This document shows, in pieces, positions 1 to 11,414 of a DNA stretch of 64,000 nt; position 1 is the stretch's first letter; every line of letters begins with the position of its first letter. This stretch comes from Poa pratensis. Its lineage: Eukaryota; Streptophyta; Magnoliopsida; Poales; Poaceae. Position numbers and translations under genes: made by a program. The notes under the pieces are model-generated. The model was not told where the DNA came from, ran no database searches, and worked only from the letters and a program-made list of their open reading frames with translations. The stretch spans positions 16,492,877 through 16,556,876 of the forward strand of contig CAMZMU010000055.1 in assembly GCA_947311845.1 (NCBI GenBank), read 5' to 3'.

Positions 1-2975
1 ACTCACCAAGGACCTACCAAGAAATTGGCATGCCCCGGAAGTTGATTTCCTATCATCCTTGCAACCGGCCCAATCCGAATCCGTGTACCCGGCAAGAGAG
101 AAATTAGTGCCCTTTGGGTACCACAAACCAAACCTTGGGGTATCAACCAAATATCGAAGGATTCTATTGACCGCCACCATGTGGCTTTCTTTAGGAGCGG
201 CTTGATACCTTGCACACACCCCTACACTCAACACAATATCGGGTCTAGATGCACAAAGATAAAGCAAAGAACCAATCATAGAGCGATAAAGTTTTTGATC
301 AACATCGATACCGTCGGGTTAAGTTCAAGATGGCATTTGGTGTCCATGGGAAACCGCTTCCCTTAGCATTGTGCATATTGAACCTCTTGAGCATGTCTTG
401 GGTATATTTGGTTTGAGAGATGAAAGTCCCTTCATTCAATTGCTTGATCTCAAAACCGAGAAAGAACTTCAATTCGCCCATCATAGACATCTCGAACCTA
501 TCGGTCATAAGCTTTGAAAATTCATCATTGAAAGCTTTGTTAGATGAGCCAAATATAATATCATCAACATAAAGTTGGCATATGAAAAGCTCCCCTTTAA
601 CCCTCTTGGTAAAGAGGTGGGATCGATTTGCCCCAATTCAAATCCACGGTCTAGCAATAGCTCTCTTAGGTGCTCATACCAAGCACGAGGTGCTTGTTTG
701 AGACCATAGAGCGCCTTATCAAGCTTGTAGACATGGTTAGGGAATTTAGGGTCCTCGAAACCCGGTGGTTGCTTAACATATACCAACTCCTTTAAAGGAC
801 CATTAAGAAAGCACTTTTCACATCCATTTGTTGCAATTTAAAGTTATGATGTGATGCATATGCAAGAAGGATACGGATGGACTCAAGGCGAGCCACGGGT
901 GCATAAGTCTCTCCAAAATCAATGCCTTCAACTTGAGAGTACCTTGTGCAACCAATCTTGCCTTGTTCCTCACAACCATTCCATGCTCATCTTGCTTGTT
1001 CTTGAATATCCACTTTGTGCCTATAACATTGCGGCAATCTTTTGGCTTCTCAACTAGATTCCACACTTTGTTGCGCTTGAAGTTATTGAGTTCATCATGC
1101 ATAGCTTCTAACCAATCCGGATCTTCAAGAGCTTCAAACACTTTCTTTGGTTCCACCATGGAAATATGAGCTTGATGTTCACTAAAGCTTGCCAATTGCC
1201 TTCTTGTGGTAACACCTTCTTGTGGTCACCAAGGATGTTTCTAGATGGTGACTCTTTATTCAAAGTCTTTTCAACTCTTGCTTTACGACGGGCTTCGATA
1301 TCTCTATTGCATCTTGGAGGTATCTCTTGATCATCTTGATCATTTGAGTCCCCGTCTTGACCGGAATGTTGACCTTGATCATCTTGAAGCACATCTTCAA
1401 CAATGGAAGGAGAGGGTTGATCTTGGTCATGACCTTGGCTAGCATCAACAATAGGAGAACTTGGTTCTTGCATAGCAACTTGGTCAACATGAGGAGGGTC
1501 TTGAACTTGTTCTTGGGTGGTGCATCATTTGCTTCCATGATAGGCGCCGTTTCAACTTGTGATGAAGAGGCCTCCACTTGAATGGAGCTTGGACTTGCTT
1601 GAGGAGACTCGTAATGAATCTCAACGGGACGATGGAAACCAATGCCCATTCTTCTTATAGCATCTTGAGGCTCTTCATTATCTACATCACAAACATGAAA
1701 TTGCGCCACTTGGGAGCCGTCATTCTCATCGAACCTCACATCACAAGATTCTATGACTTTCCCAACGGTTTTGTCATAGACTCTATAGGTGTGAGATTCG
1801 GCACCGTACCCAACAAAAACACCCTCTAAAGCTTTAGATTCAAATTTAGACAAACGAACACTTTTGTTCTTATAGAAACACTTACAACCAAATACTCGGT
1901 AGTAGGAGACATTGGGCTTGTTGCCGGTGAGCATCTCATAAGTGTAAACTTCTTGCCAACGCGAAAGAATAGCCGGTTTGATGAATGACACGCCGTGGAG
2001 ATAGCTCGGCCCATAAGAAAGTGGAGACTTAAACTCCGCCAACATAGACCTTGCCATATCCATGAGAGTCCGGTTCTTCCTTTCGGCTACACCATTTTGT
2101 TGAGGGGTATATGCAGCGGAATATTGATGACGAATCCCCTCTTCACTAAGAAACTCATTTAAGGTGTAGTTCTTGAACTCGGAGCCATTATCACTCCTAA
2201 TGACCAATATAGGGACATTGTGTTGGCGTTGAACTTCATTGGAAAAGTCGATGACGGCTTGTTGGGTCTCATCCTTCGTCTTGAAGAAATAAACCCAAGT
2301 AAATCTTGAATAGTCATCAACAATCACCAAACAATATTTCTTCCCACCAAGACTTGGTTGAGGCACGGCACCAAAGAGATCAACATGAAGAAGTTCCAAT
2401 ATCCTCTTTGATGAAATGATGGTCTTGCTTGGATGGGGAGAATCATGCATCTTTCCTTCAACACAAGCCCTACAAAGACGATCTCTAGAAAAAGAAACAT
2501 TGTCTTTTAGTCCAAGAATGTGGCCACCCTTGTGAAGACTTTGCAAAGTTCTCATGTTGACATGGGACAAGCGGCGATGCCACAACCATCCCACGTCGGC
2601 CTTTCCGAATAGGCATATTGCTTGAGTGTTGGTAGACCCCGAAAAGTCCACCACGAACAACTCATTTTCAACATACCCAACGAACATGACCTTTAGAGTC
2701 TTGCTCCTCAAGAGTACCACCATATCAATAGTAAAATGGACATCAAAATTCATCTTATTAAGTGCACGAACGGACATAAGATTGTAACCGAGGGACTCGA
2801 CAAGCATGACATTTACAAGGGTGATATCCTTTGCAACTACCACCTTGCCGAGACCCGTTACCTCCGCTTTTGATTTATCACCATAGGAGACGGATGCTTG
2901 ATTTATATTTGGTCCCAACTCCGTCATGATCTCCTTGCTTCCGGTCATATGACTAGTGCATCCACTATCAACCAC
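1..2975 (-). pseudogene. Copia pol: protease, integrase, reverse transcriptase (broken, incomplete)
   Basis: A 571-codon frame (2975-1260) begins at the protease active site, VDSGCTSHM. It continues through the pre-integrase HHCC finger (H133, H138, C168, C171) into the integrase core, with catalytic D199, D262 and E298; the last two are 35 residues apart, as in the D,D-35-E family. A frame change near 1500 precedes the RT N-terminus (1195-818: 'WLEAMHDEL', 'IGTKWIFKNK', 'ARLVAQG'). RT continues in other frames at 786-505 ('[16 protein letters not shown]') and 508-299 with YVDD at 560-571. RNase H should begin at the window edge. The frame breaks make the polyprotein non-functional as written. 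Confidence 0.9.
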
Positions 2976-3406
2976 CCATTTAGACCCACCGGAAGCATAG
3001 TCCTACAAGAAATCATTGCTTGGTTTTAGGTACCCATTTCTCAATGGGTCCTCTTTTGTTAGCAACAAGGGTCTTAGGAACCCAAATAGATAAGCAATGT
3101 AACCATCATAAGGACCAACATATTTTGCATAAACATCCCATAATAATCAACATAAAAATGTAGTTGGGATTGCATCCCCGCAAAGTCACTACGAGTGGTC
3201 TTGCCCCTAGTGGCATTACCACGCAATGGAAGTCTTGGCTTGTGCGGGCTTGGCATTGGTGTTGCTCTTCTTCTTCTTTGCCTTGGCCACATAACCAAGA
3301 CCCTCCTTCCCTTTGTGTGGCTTTTGCTCAAAAATTTGAGCAACAACCTTTTCTTTACCTTTAGGAATAGAGGTCTTGGCACTAGTGGCCTTGGCAAGCT
3401 CAACCT

Positions 3407-5495
3407 TCAACCTAGCATTTTCCTCAATAACATTTGCATGATCACAAGAGGGAGTAGTAGAGTGCTAGGTGAGTTAGATTTAGAAAGTTGAGTTTGAAGT
3501 TGCTCATGAGACTTGACTAGAAGAGAGTGGGTACTTTCCAAGGCCTTGTGAGCCTTGTTAAGTTTCTCCACATCCTCAAGGAGTCTAGCATTAGCAACCA
3601 CAAACTCGGCTTTCTCCTTTTTAATCACTTTATATTTAGCAAAGACATGGTCTCTATCCTTAATGATTTTAGCAATTATTTCATCATTTTTATCATCAAG
3701 AGACTCAATTCTTTCCTCAAGAGAGTTCTATATTCACTCTCTTCTTGAAGAGAGGCATTCAAGGATGCAATGGTGAGAGATCCTCTCTCTCAATTTTTCC
3801 CTTGTCATCAAGGATTTCTTCGGCCGCATCAAGTTGTCTCAAGAGAGACTCAACATATGCCTTAGTTTCACCTTGCAAGTTAGCCACAATAGTATCGGAA
3901 GCAACAAGTTCTTTCTTAATCACAAGACTAGTTTTATCATCTATTTCATGCATAGTCTTGGGAGTAGAAGATGATACCTCGGTGACGTGAGCCATGAGGC
4001 AACGAGCGGTGTTGATGGAGAGGTTCTCATTGGGGGATTCGAAGAGAGAAGGAGGTGGAGTTGATACAATGGCCAAAGCGGCCACCTCACGAGTGGGTTC
4101 TTCTTCTTCTTCGGAATCCTCGGAAGGATACTCTTCTTGAGTCATCAACACAATTCTTGGTGCTTTCTTGAAGAATGGCTTCTCTTGACAAAAGGCTTCT
4201 TTTGTATCATGTTTGATTGGCCCTTGAGGACAAGCCTTCCACCGTTTTGCTCTCTATTCTCATATGGACAATCTTTGATGAAGTGATGCTTGTTATGACA
4301 ATTGTAGCAAGTCTTTATCCTATTAGCAAACTCCTTCTTCCCACTTGGATTGTTGTTCGATCAAGTTGAGCCTTTGCCTTGGCCGGGTCATTCCAAAATG
4401 TCCTTGTTGCAAGAGCTATGTGACCATGGAGGGCTTGTTCAAGTCATCGGGAGGAAGTTGTTCGGGCATGCTTCAACTTCATCATGTTCATCAAGGCACA
4501 CAACCTTGGCCTTCAAAGCAAGAGAGGGACCTTGTTTCATTCCCATGGCCCTAGCACGGTTGTCTAGAGCATTCTTGGTGGCAACCTTGGAGGCTTGCAT
4601 CTCTTGCATAACTTCATTGGATGTCATCTCAAGGTAGTTGAATTTTCCTTGTAGGGCCTTCAAGTCAACGGGCTCGAAGGGCATGAGAGCATTCACATAC
4701 TTCCTCTTGATCCAAGCATCATCCACATAGGTTGCCCCAACATTATAAAAGGCTTTGGCAAGAATCTTGAGTCTTCCATACATCTCTCATGAGTTTCACT
4801 ATCAAGCATGTAGAAACCTTCGGCCTCATTGCTCAAGCATCAAATCTATTCCTCTTCATGCTTTCATTTCCAAGAAATGCCACCTCAAGGCATCCCAAGC
4901 TTCTTTGGCGGTGGAGACATGTTGAATGTGATGATGACCATTTCTCCAACGGCAAGTTCAATCATGTGGAGAGCGGAAGCATTGAGTTGTTTCTCGGCCA
5001 CCTCTCTTCTTGTCAAGTTGTTAGGATTCACGGCCTTGTATCCCTCTTGAATGATCCTCCAAAGCTCGATAGAGGAACTGTTGATATGAGATTTCATTAA
5101 GTGTTGCCAAGTAGCAAAAGCCAATGCATTAAGTTTAGGAGGTGGACCCAAAGGGTTTATGCGAGTATGATGGATAGGTGGGTCGGGAGAGTACACAAGG
5201 GAACCCATGGTACTCCGGCTTCCCACCTTCGGGATGGTGGTAGATGTGGAGATTCTTAGTCGGTATTTTCAACCCCTTTCTTTTCTCTTTTCCTCCTCGG
5301 TATCACCGTCATTGGAGTAGCGGAGTCCTCTAGTGGGGTCTCCTTAGGAACCTTGCCACTTGCGAGTTGCTTGATCAAGTCACGCATCTCGGCAAATTGG
5401 TATCCATGGACGATTTCAAAGATGTTCCATCGTTTGAGATCGGCCATGGATGCCGTAGTGGCTTGGTCCTCGGGATCATCATCACTTCGTGTCAT
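3407..5495 (-). pseudogene. Copia gag, frameshifted
   Basis: The start is the ATG at 5495 (MTRSDDDPED...). The frame breaks near 5256 and continues as pieces at 5226-4885, 4783-4439, 4151-3759 and 3628-3407. The 5226-4885 piece holds the capsid-like stretch with 'FATWQHLMKSHI' and 'IELWRIIQEGYKAV', typical of Copia gag. A CCHC zinc knuckle (C-X2-C-X4-H-X4-C, CYNCHNKHHFIKDC) lies at 4268-4309. Downstream pieces are acidic and then rich in heptad-like leucine/lysine runs, consistent with a coiled coil. The product would form the virus-like particle in the cytoplasm. No single frame covers it, so this copy is disabled or contains sequence errors. Confidence 0.85.
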
Positions 5496-5530
5496 ACTTC
5501 TCTTAGGCGGTTAAGCCCAACAAGAGAGCC

Positions 5531-5545
5531 GAGGCTCTGATACCA
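5531..5545 (-). other. Primer binding site, tRNA-iMet type
   Basis: The minus strand reads TGGTATCAGAGCCTC directly after the LTR. It is complementary to the 3' end of plant initiator methionine tRNA, the usual minus-strand primer of plant Copia elements. It fixes the LTR end and the orientation. Confidence 0.9.
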
Positions 5546-5547
5546 AT

Positions 5548-6722
5548 TGAAAGGATCGTATGACACCTAGAGGGGGGGTGAATAGGTGCTACTTCAATTT
5601 TAGTACTTTTTCAAATTAGGCTTGACACAAAAGGTAAATTCTCTAGATATGCAACTAAGGTGAATTTACCTATATGACAAGCTAGCAACTAAACAAGATA
5701 CACGAAGTAAAGACTATAAACAAGGATAGAAGTAACCGAAGTGAAAGCACGCGGAGACACGGATGTAATCCCGAGTTCCTCCTTTTTAGGGGAGTACGTC
5801 TCGTTGGAGAGGTGTGAGCTACCACGAAGGTCAAAACTCAACCGCCACAAAGGCGTCACCTTCTTCTCCGATGAACCGCACCACAAAGGTTTGGTTCACC
5901 TTCCACTATCGGAATCCTTCAAGGCGGAATCCGGAGCCCTTACAACAACGATCCGGGGCACAACCCACAAGAGGATTGGGGGCTCCCGAACAGCTACAAA
6001 TCTGTCACAAAGACAACAAGTGAGTACAACAAGAAGCTAGGTTTTCCCAATGGAAATCCTAGCAAAGGGCCCTCAAGTGAATGAGGGGGAAATGAAGAAC
6101 GGCTTGGTGAAGATGTAGATCCGGGCCTTCTCCTTCAATCCTCCAAGATCAACGAGTTTGGGTGGAGGGATTGGGAGATCTAGTGATTCTTGAGCTTGCA
6201 ATAATGGAGTCTTCAAGTTTTGGGCGAGCTAGCTGGCTGGAGGTAGGTGGAGGGGTATTTATACCCCTCCCAGAAAATTAGCCGTTGCAGTCCACTTAGT
6301 CCGGAGTTTCCGGTCTAGGAGGCCGAAAACTCCGGCCTGGGCCGGAAACTCCGGACTGACTCCGGGGTCACTCCGGACCCTGATACCGCAACTGCAGCCG
6401 CGTTGCTTTCTTCGCAGCAACTCCAGATGGGCCAAAACTCCGGACCCTGAGGGCGGAAACTCCGGCCGCGGCTGGAAATTCCGGGGAAACTCCGGACCTA
6501 CTCCGGCCTCGATGCAGCGACTGCCGCCGTGAGGCTTCAAAGCTTGGTGGGACGGAAACTCCGGCCCCTGAGCACCTTCAGGCCAGAAACTCCGGCCTGG
6601 CCAGACAAACTACAAACTCCCTTTTTCTTCGACAATTGTTTCGATGCAAAGTGTAATTGTATCTTTTCATTCCTGCACCACTTAACATCATATTAAATAA
6701 TTCCTAGTGTTGTTGCCTAACA
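5548..6722 (-). repeat. 5' LTR of the Copia element (1175 bp)
   Basis: On the minus strand the LTR starts TGTTAGGCAACAAC at 6722 and ends CGATCCTTTCA at 5548, giving the expected TG...CA ends. The end is fixed by the primer site that follows two bases later. Between about 6290 and 6600 it holds a cluster of ACTCCGG/CCGGAGT motifs in both orientations. The sister LTR is outside the window, so insertion age cannot be judged and only one copy of the target duplication (next to 6723) could be present. Confidence 0.88.
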
Positions 6723-6734
6723 CACAAAACATGG

Positions 6735-6870
6735 GGACATAAAATATGTCCTTCATCTGCCAGCGCGCTGGGCAGTTTTTGTTGCGCGCGGTGTTTTTTG
6801 TCCCCCGCGCGCTAAAAACAGTTATTTAGGGCGTGCGGCAATTTTTAGGCGTCTGTTGGAGATGCTCAAT
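6735..6870. mobile_element. MITE or DNA-transposon end, partial
   Basis: The stretch ends with GTTGGAGATGCTC near 6856-6868. The same motif occurs in reverse complement as GAGCATCTCCAAC at about 9800, just before the LARD-like element. Such ends are common on grass DNA transposons. The body is rich in GCGCGC. I could not pair it with a second terminus, so the superfamily is unassigned. Confidence 0.35.
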
Positions 6871-7926
6871 CATGCATCATCTGAATTGGATGCCTTAAAT
6901 TTGGTGATGTAAAACGTAGAAAGTGGTGCTCTAAAATGAAAAACTGGTGCCCTATTATACATCATTTGTTGGATTTCTTCTAAGTATCCTCGCCAGGCCC
7001 CTTCATCGGCGCCGTCCATCCACGGACCCATACTCCAAGCTCGCATCTAGGGAGAGGTCATCTCAGACGCGTAGAGGCACCGCAACTCGGGTGAAAACCT
7101 TCGTCAATGAGCTACAAGGACAAGAGCATTTGCAATTTTTGTTTAAAACGACCCAAAATAGATTACCTCATTACACGATTTTTTTTCATAAACTACCTCT
7201 ATTATGTAATCGTTTATTCACGGTATTACAAGATATTCTCGTGGTATTTGGTGAACTCTAAGGCTCTAAAAAAACATCTTAGCTAAATCTATTCCAATTT
7301 GGATGGTAAAATAACACATTCATGTCTCATGGTAAAAGCAATTTTTTTTAAATTACACAACGACAAAGCAAATCAAATTAGATCAAGCAAGCTTGTTCAT
7401 GTAATTTGTTCTCTCGGCGTTGTCGTTTCCAGTTTTCCTGCATATCCGTCCGTTTCTACAAGTGAAGGCAGCCAAAAAGCAATGACACGGGTCTGACCGT
7501 CAAAATCCCAAATTAATCTTCAACACGACGAAGGAGACCAGCGGCCAGCAGCGCCCTCTGTTCCTCTCTCCTGTCTTCTCTCACTCCCCAAGCAGCAGCC
7601 CGTGTCCACGTCGCCCCCTGGCCGCTGCTTCACTCCAGCTGCCTGCCTCGCCTCTCGCTCGGGCGCTCGTCCTCGCAGCCAACGCCCGGCCAACATATGC
7701 CTCCTCCATCTCCCGTGACACCGCCGCCCGTGTCGACCACGCCCGCGGCCCGCCAAGCTTGCCGGCAGCCTCGCCTGGCCATTCGCGCGAGACACACCCA
7801 GCTCCTCTGCGTCGTGCGCATCCGCGCGTCTCGCCACAGCGCTTGCCCGGCCAAGTTTCGCCTCCACCACCCTGGTCCACTACTCCGTGTGCGCACGCCG
7901 GCCAGCTCTATGTGATCTGAATTTTG
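6871..7926. other. Intergenic DNA, no supported gene
   Basis: The first half is AT-rich. From about 7540 the sequence turns GC-rich and opens overlapping long frames on both strands, a composition effect; none resembles a known protein. No promoter or RNA gene was recognised. Confidence 0.6.
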
Positions 7927-8090
7927 ATGCAGGGATATCAAGATACGCCAAGACGTCGGAGCGACTGTCGATGAGCTCACTCTGCCACTCAGCATCACAG
8001 CACGGGACTTCAGGAAGCTGCAGACGGTGCATCTTGACCACAACGGTGGCGGCAGGAGCTCACTACTGTTCGTAGGATGTCGATGTAGAA
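7927..8090 (+). pseudogene. Exon-like fragment of an unrecognised protein
   Basis: After a splice-acceptor-like TTTTGATGCAG the frame reads 'DIKIRQDVGATVDEL', then 'TLPLSITARDFRKLQ' and 'TVHLDHNGGGRSSLL'. This composition looks protein-like, unlike the surrounding low-complexity frames. I do not recognise the family. The frame runs on into Arg/Ser-rich sequence, and no start or neighbouring exon is evident. It could be a decayed gene or a fragment carried by a transposon. Confidence 0.3.
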
Positions 8091-8198
8091 CAAGTGCGTC
8101 GAGGAGTTCAGCCCGCCAGCGGCGTCCCCGAGGAACGGCCGCCCCGAGCAGTCTCAGGCCACTGGATGCCCTTGGCCGCCACCGCCGCAGCAGAACAG

Positions 8199-8260
8199 AG
8201 CGATTTGGGGTTTCGATCAAGGATTGCAGAGCGATTTGGGGTTTCGATCAAGGTATTGCA
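8199..8260. repeat. 31-bp tandem duplication
   Basis: The unit containing GCGATTTGGGGTTTCGATCA occurs twice in direct succession with one indel difference near the end of the second copy. Confidence 0.8.
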
Positions 8261-8483
8261 GAGCTTTTTATACGGAGCAGTGTTGTATAGGAGTATGATG
8301 AGGAGGATTGTTCGAAGAGGACTCGTACGCTGCGCAGTTTAGCTCGACGTACCACCCGACGTACCGCCCGAACGTACCATCACCATCACGACAGCTACGA
8401 ATATTATTAGTAGATAAAATTTGGGCTCGAATGACCTATACCTGAATACTGATAAAATCTGATATTATACGGAAAGTGTTCTA

Positions 8484-8865
8484 TGCTCCCGAGCTCCAGT
8501 GCTCTCTCCATTAAAAAAATCGAAAATTATATTTGTGAGTTTCAAAACATTCTAAAAAAAATAACGGGTGTAGCCAATGGTGTATTCCATAAACGTGTAA
8601 AATTTCAGTTTGAAATACTTTATATTATAGGCTATACAAAAAATAATAAAATCTGATAAAACTTAGAGATTTGAAAATAGGCATATTAAGATCCATAAAT
8701 TGTCATTATTGTATAGCCCAAAATACAAAGTATATGGATTTGATATTTTACACGTTCGTGGAATATACTATTGTCTACACCCTGAGTTTTTTTCAGATTT
8801 TTTTGAAACTCATAAATATGATTTTCGAATTTTTAAAATTGGAGGGTTCACTGGTGCTCGGAGCA
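8484..8865. mobile_element. Foldback (long inverted repeat) element, about 380 bp
   Basis: The left arm begins TGCTCCCGAGCTCCAGTG (8484) and the right arm ends in the imperfect complement, CACTGGTGCTCGGAGCA (8865). The similarity continues inward for roughly 150-190 bp per arm, including the shared GTGTAG...TATTCCA...ACGTGTAAAAT and GGCTATACA segments. The transcript would fold into one long hairpin, as in grass MITEs that feed small-RNA pathways. I found no coding sequence and no convincing target duplication, so the superfamily is open. Confidence 0.75.
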
Positions 8866-8899
8866 AAAAGTCTCTACTGGATATTATAACAATATATGG

Positions 8900-9740
8900 G
8901 AGTAGATGATGCAAACTACGACATTTGGGGCCTACTGTCAGCAAACTACCATTTTCGGAAAAAATGAACATGACTACCATTTTTGGGACTCAGCTGTGAC
9001 ACAGAGCACTAATTGCTCTTTTTGTTAGTCTTAACCGTTTTCTGATCGGTCAGGCCCACCTGTCGGGTCTATGTCGCCAATTTTTTTAATGACAAAAGAA
9101 ATATATATATGCTGACATGTTTAAAATTTGTGGGCTTTTATAAATTCTGGTGTACTCTCCCAAAAACAAAAATTCCCACCACCACATCTCCAAATCAGCG
9201 GTGGACGGGGGCGAGCAGTGTCCGGGAGGCGAGCAAGCGGCCGGTGGCGGAGGTTCGCTGGCAGAGGAGGATATGGGAGCGAGGCACGCCGGGGAAGGAG
9301 CATTGGCGTCGCGTCAGGGAGGAGCAGGGCCGCGCGCCGCGGGAGCAGGTCCGCCGCGCTGGGGACGAGGTCAGCCGGCGTCCGTTGGCACCGGGGGAGG
9401 GTCGTCGCGCTGCGCGCTGACATAGACGCACTCCCGCTGCAGGTGTTTGGTCTCTCGGAATATCTCGTTTGATCTTTTTTGTAAAATTGGAGGATACAAA
9501 ATTAAAAGATATAATTTATGAAGGTCCTTGTAAAATTGGTTGGAACAAGTCATTTGTTTTTGCCACGTAGACGTGACAGTGGGTCCGAGCGGTCAGAAAA
9601 ATGGTTTAACACGTTAAGCTGAAGATTTAGTGCTCGGTGTCGCGACCTAGTCTAAAAAAATGGTTGTTCAATGCCAACTCCCAAAAAATGGTAGTTATCT
9701 GACACGTAAGGCCCAAATGTCGTATTTTGTGTCCTTTACT
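8900..9740. mobile_element. Pack-MULE candidate (Mutator-like, 841 bp)
   Basis: Terminal inverted repeats of about 170 bp enclose a GC-rich core. The left side reads GCAAACTACGACATTTGGGG, and the complement of the right side reads CACAAAATACGACATTTGGG; both continue with ACTACCATTTTT, GAGCACTAA and CCCAC(CT)GTC blocks. The flanks carry a 9-bp near-duplication: AATATATGG (8891-8899) and TATATATGG (9741-9749), 8 of 9 identical. Long TIRs plus a 9-bp TSD are the Mutator-like pattern. There is no transposase. The core (about 9200-9450) is unlike the AT-rich flanks and includes a host exon edge, so it fits a gene-capturing Pack-MULE. Confidence 0.8.
9366..9442 (+). pseudogene. Captured ILR1-like IAA-amino-acid hydrolase exon fragment
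   Basis: The frame at 9401-9442 reads VVALRADIDALPLQ, matching the conserved 'FVALRADMDALPLQ' segment of plant IAA-amino-acid hydrolases (M20D peptidases, ILR1/ILL family). The preceding bases give 'ASVGTGG' in another frame, the expected upstream piece, so one frameshift separates them. Right after the Q codon the sequence continues CAG|GTGTTT, a splice-donor-like edge, so both an exon end and an intron start seem to have been captured. The fragment lies between the TIRs of the surrounding element and is far too short for activity. The identification rests on about 20 residues recognised by eye. Confidence 0.6.
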
Positions 9741-9888
9741 TATATATGGTTGGGATGACATTTAAAAGGAGAAGACCCATCATCGGCATGCATTTAAGAG
9801 CATCTCCAACTACAACCCCAAATTTGCCCCCCCAAACTGTCACGGACGGTGACCGGACAAGCCCCGAAGTTGGGTTTTGGGAGTCCAA

Positions 9889-11386
9889 TGATACGTCCAA
9901 AACGTATCTATAATTTTTGATTGTTTCATGCCATTTTTATGCTTTTAGCACTTGTTTTATATTAAGTTTATTATTTATTTGGACTAACCTACTAATAGTT
10001 GCAAAAGTGCACAATGTTCTTGTTTTACTCTTTGATGTGTAGAAATTATCAAGAATACAAGAGGAAACCTTGTTGGAGTCGAATTGGGACTTTCCTGAAA
10101 TCTGTCTGAGAACTTTTTACGAAGATTGCCAGTTTGACCCTCGAAGATGACGTTATATGGAGACCTGGCTGTTACGAAAGTTGTCACAATTTTCCATACG
10201 AAGATTTTAAGCCCGAGATCAGCCCAATCGGAGTTCGGACGCGGCCTGTAGGCCCGTTTTGGTGGAACCCTAAAAGGGGGTGACGGAAATCCGAGAAGAT
10301 ATATAAAGGGAGGAAACCTAATTCGTGGAGGACTCCTCCACCCACGAATTTCAGCCACCAAAAGCCACGTTTTTGCCTCCCCCATGGATCCCATCTCCAT
10401 GGGGGAGGGCTCCCAAGAAGCCATGAAGGAGGGAGGCTAAGGGGCGGCGCTCCCCAAGCTTGCCGGCGGCGGGGAAAGGAGTTCCCCGCACCGCCGGCGC
10501 CGCCGCCGCCCTGCGCGCCGCGCTGCCCCTCTCCGCCGTCTTCACCGCCATCTCCATCACCATCTCCTCCTTGTATTCAGTGGTTCATCCTCCCACAAAC
10601 CTCTGTACCGTCCTATGTAAACATGGTGTTTGATGCTATAATATTTATCCTATGATTTACATCATGTTTCCGTAGTTTATTTGTCTTTTGATTGCTTAAT
10701 TGAATGCATGAGGTTCATTAGAGTTGTATGTCTATATGGTGCTGTCCTTTGGTGTCCATTATATTTGTGCGCGCATGGATCAAACACCCTAGGGTTGGTA
10801 GTATTTGTAACGAAGCGGGGGAAGTTCTGCCGGAGTGACAGAAACCTGAGAACGCGAACCGATTAGTTGCACGTATGGGAGTAAGAGGACCTTGAACTTA
10901 AGGCTATGGTTGGGGAAACCTTAATGCATTGTTAGTATTTGCGGATGCTTTCTAACAATCCAATCATATAGTACTTGTAATCCCAAGTAGTGGAGTGCAT
11001 GTATATTTAGCCTCTCCCACATAGAAAACTGCATCGAAGACAATGAACCAAGTACCTTCACTAATTAATCTTGGACAAAGCCACCACAATTACCACCACT
11101 TTTCCACACTCATGGTACTGTTAGTATATGGTTACTTAGTGTATTTTATTGCTGCAGCACTAACATTTACTTTCTTGTATTTATTATCTTGCAAAACTAC
11201 CTCTCATACCCGTATTGCTACCGTAGTTTTATTTCTAGATAATGCAAACGTTTAGTGTGCGTAGAGTTGTATCAGTGGTTGATAGAACTTGAGAGAATAC
11301 TTATCCTACCTTTAGCTCCTCGTTGGGTTCGACACTCTTACTTATCGAAAAGGCTACACGCGATCCCCTATACTTGTGGGTTATCA
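9889..11386 (+). repeat. 5' LTR of the LARD-like element (1498 bp)
   Basis: It begins TGATACGTCCAAAACGTATC and ends CTTGTGGGTTATCA. A GC-rich block with CTCCCCATGGATCCCATCTC lies at about 10370-10560, downstream of a TATA-like GATATATAAAG at 10298-10308. Short frames here repeat in the 3' LTR and are not genes. Confidence 0.95.
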
Positions 11387-11396
11387 AGACCTTTTC

Positions 11397-11414
11397 TGGC
11401 GCCGTTGCCGGGGA
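11397..11414 (+). other. Primer binding site, tRNA-Asp type
   Basis: TGGCGCCGTTGCCGGGGA lies 10 bases after the 5' LTR. This 18-mer is the typical primer site complementary to tRNA-Asp in Athila-like and several other plant LTR elements. Confidence 0.8.

Larger units (their letters stand above)
1..6722 (-). mobile_element. Ty1/Copia LTR retrotransposon, 3' part outside window
   Basis: The minus strand reads, in order from 6722 downward: 5' LTR, tRNA-iMet primer site, gag with zinc knuckle, aspartic protease, integrase and reverse transcriptase. Integrase before RT is the Copia order. The reverse transcriptase YVDD box lies at 560-571, and the element runs off the window start before RNase H and the 3' LTR. 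The long coiled-coil-rich gag C-terminus recalls the SIRE/Maximus lineage, but this placement is inference. The coding region is split into several frames, so this copy is probably not autonomous. Confidence 0.93.

Noticed and set aside
10043..10563. ORFs such as MTTFVTARSPYNV in the 5' LTR as genes
   Set aside because: The same frames recur in the 3' LTR (15049-15625) and lie in non-coding LTR sequence.
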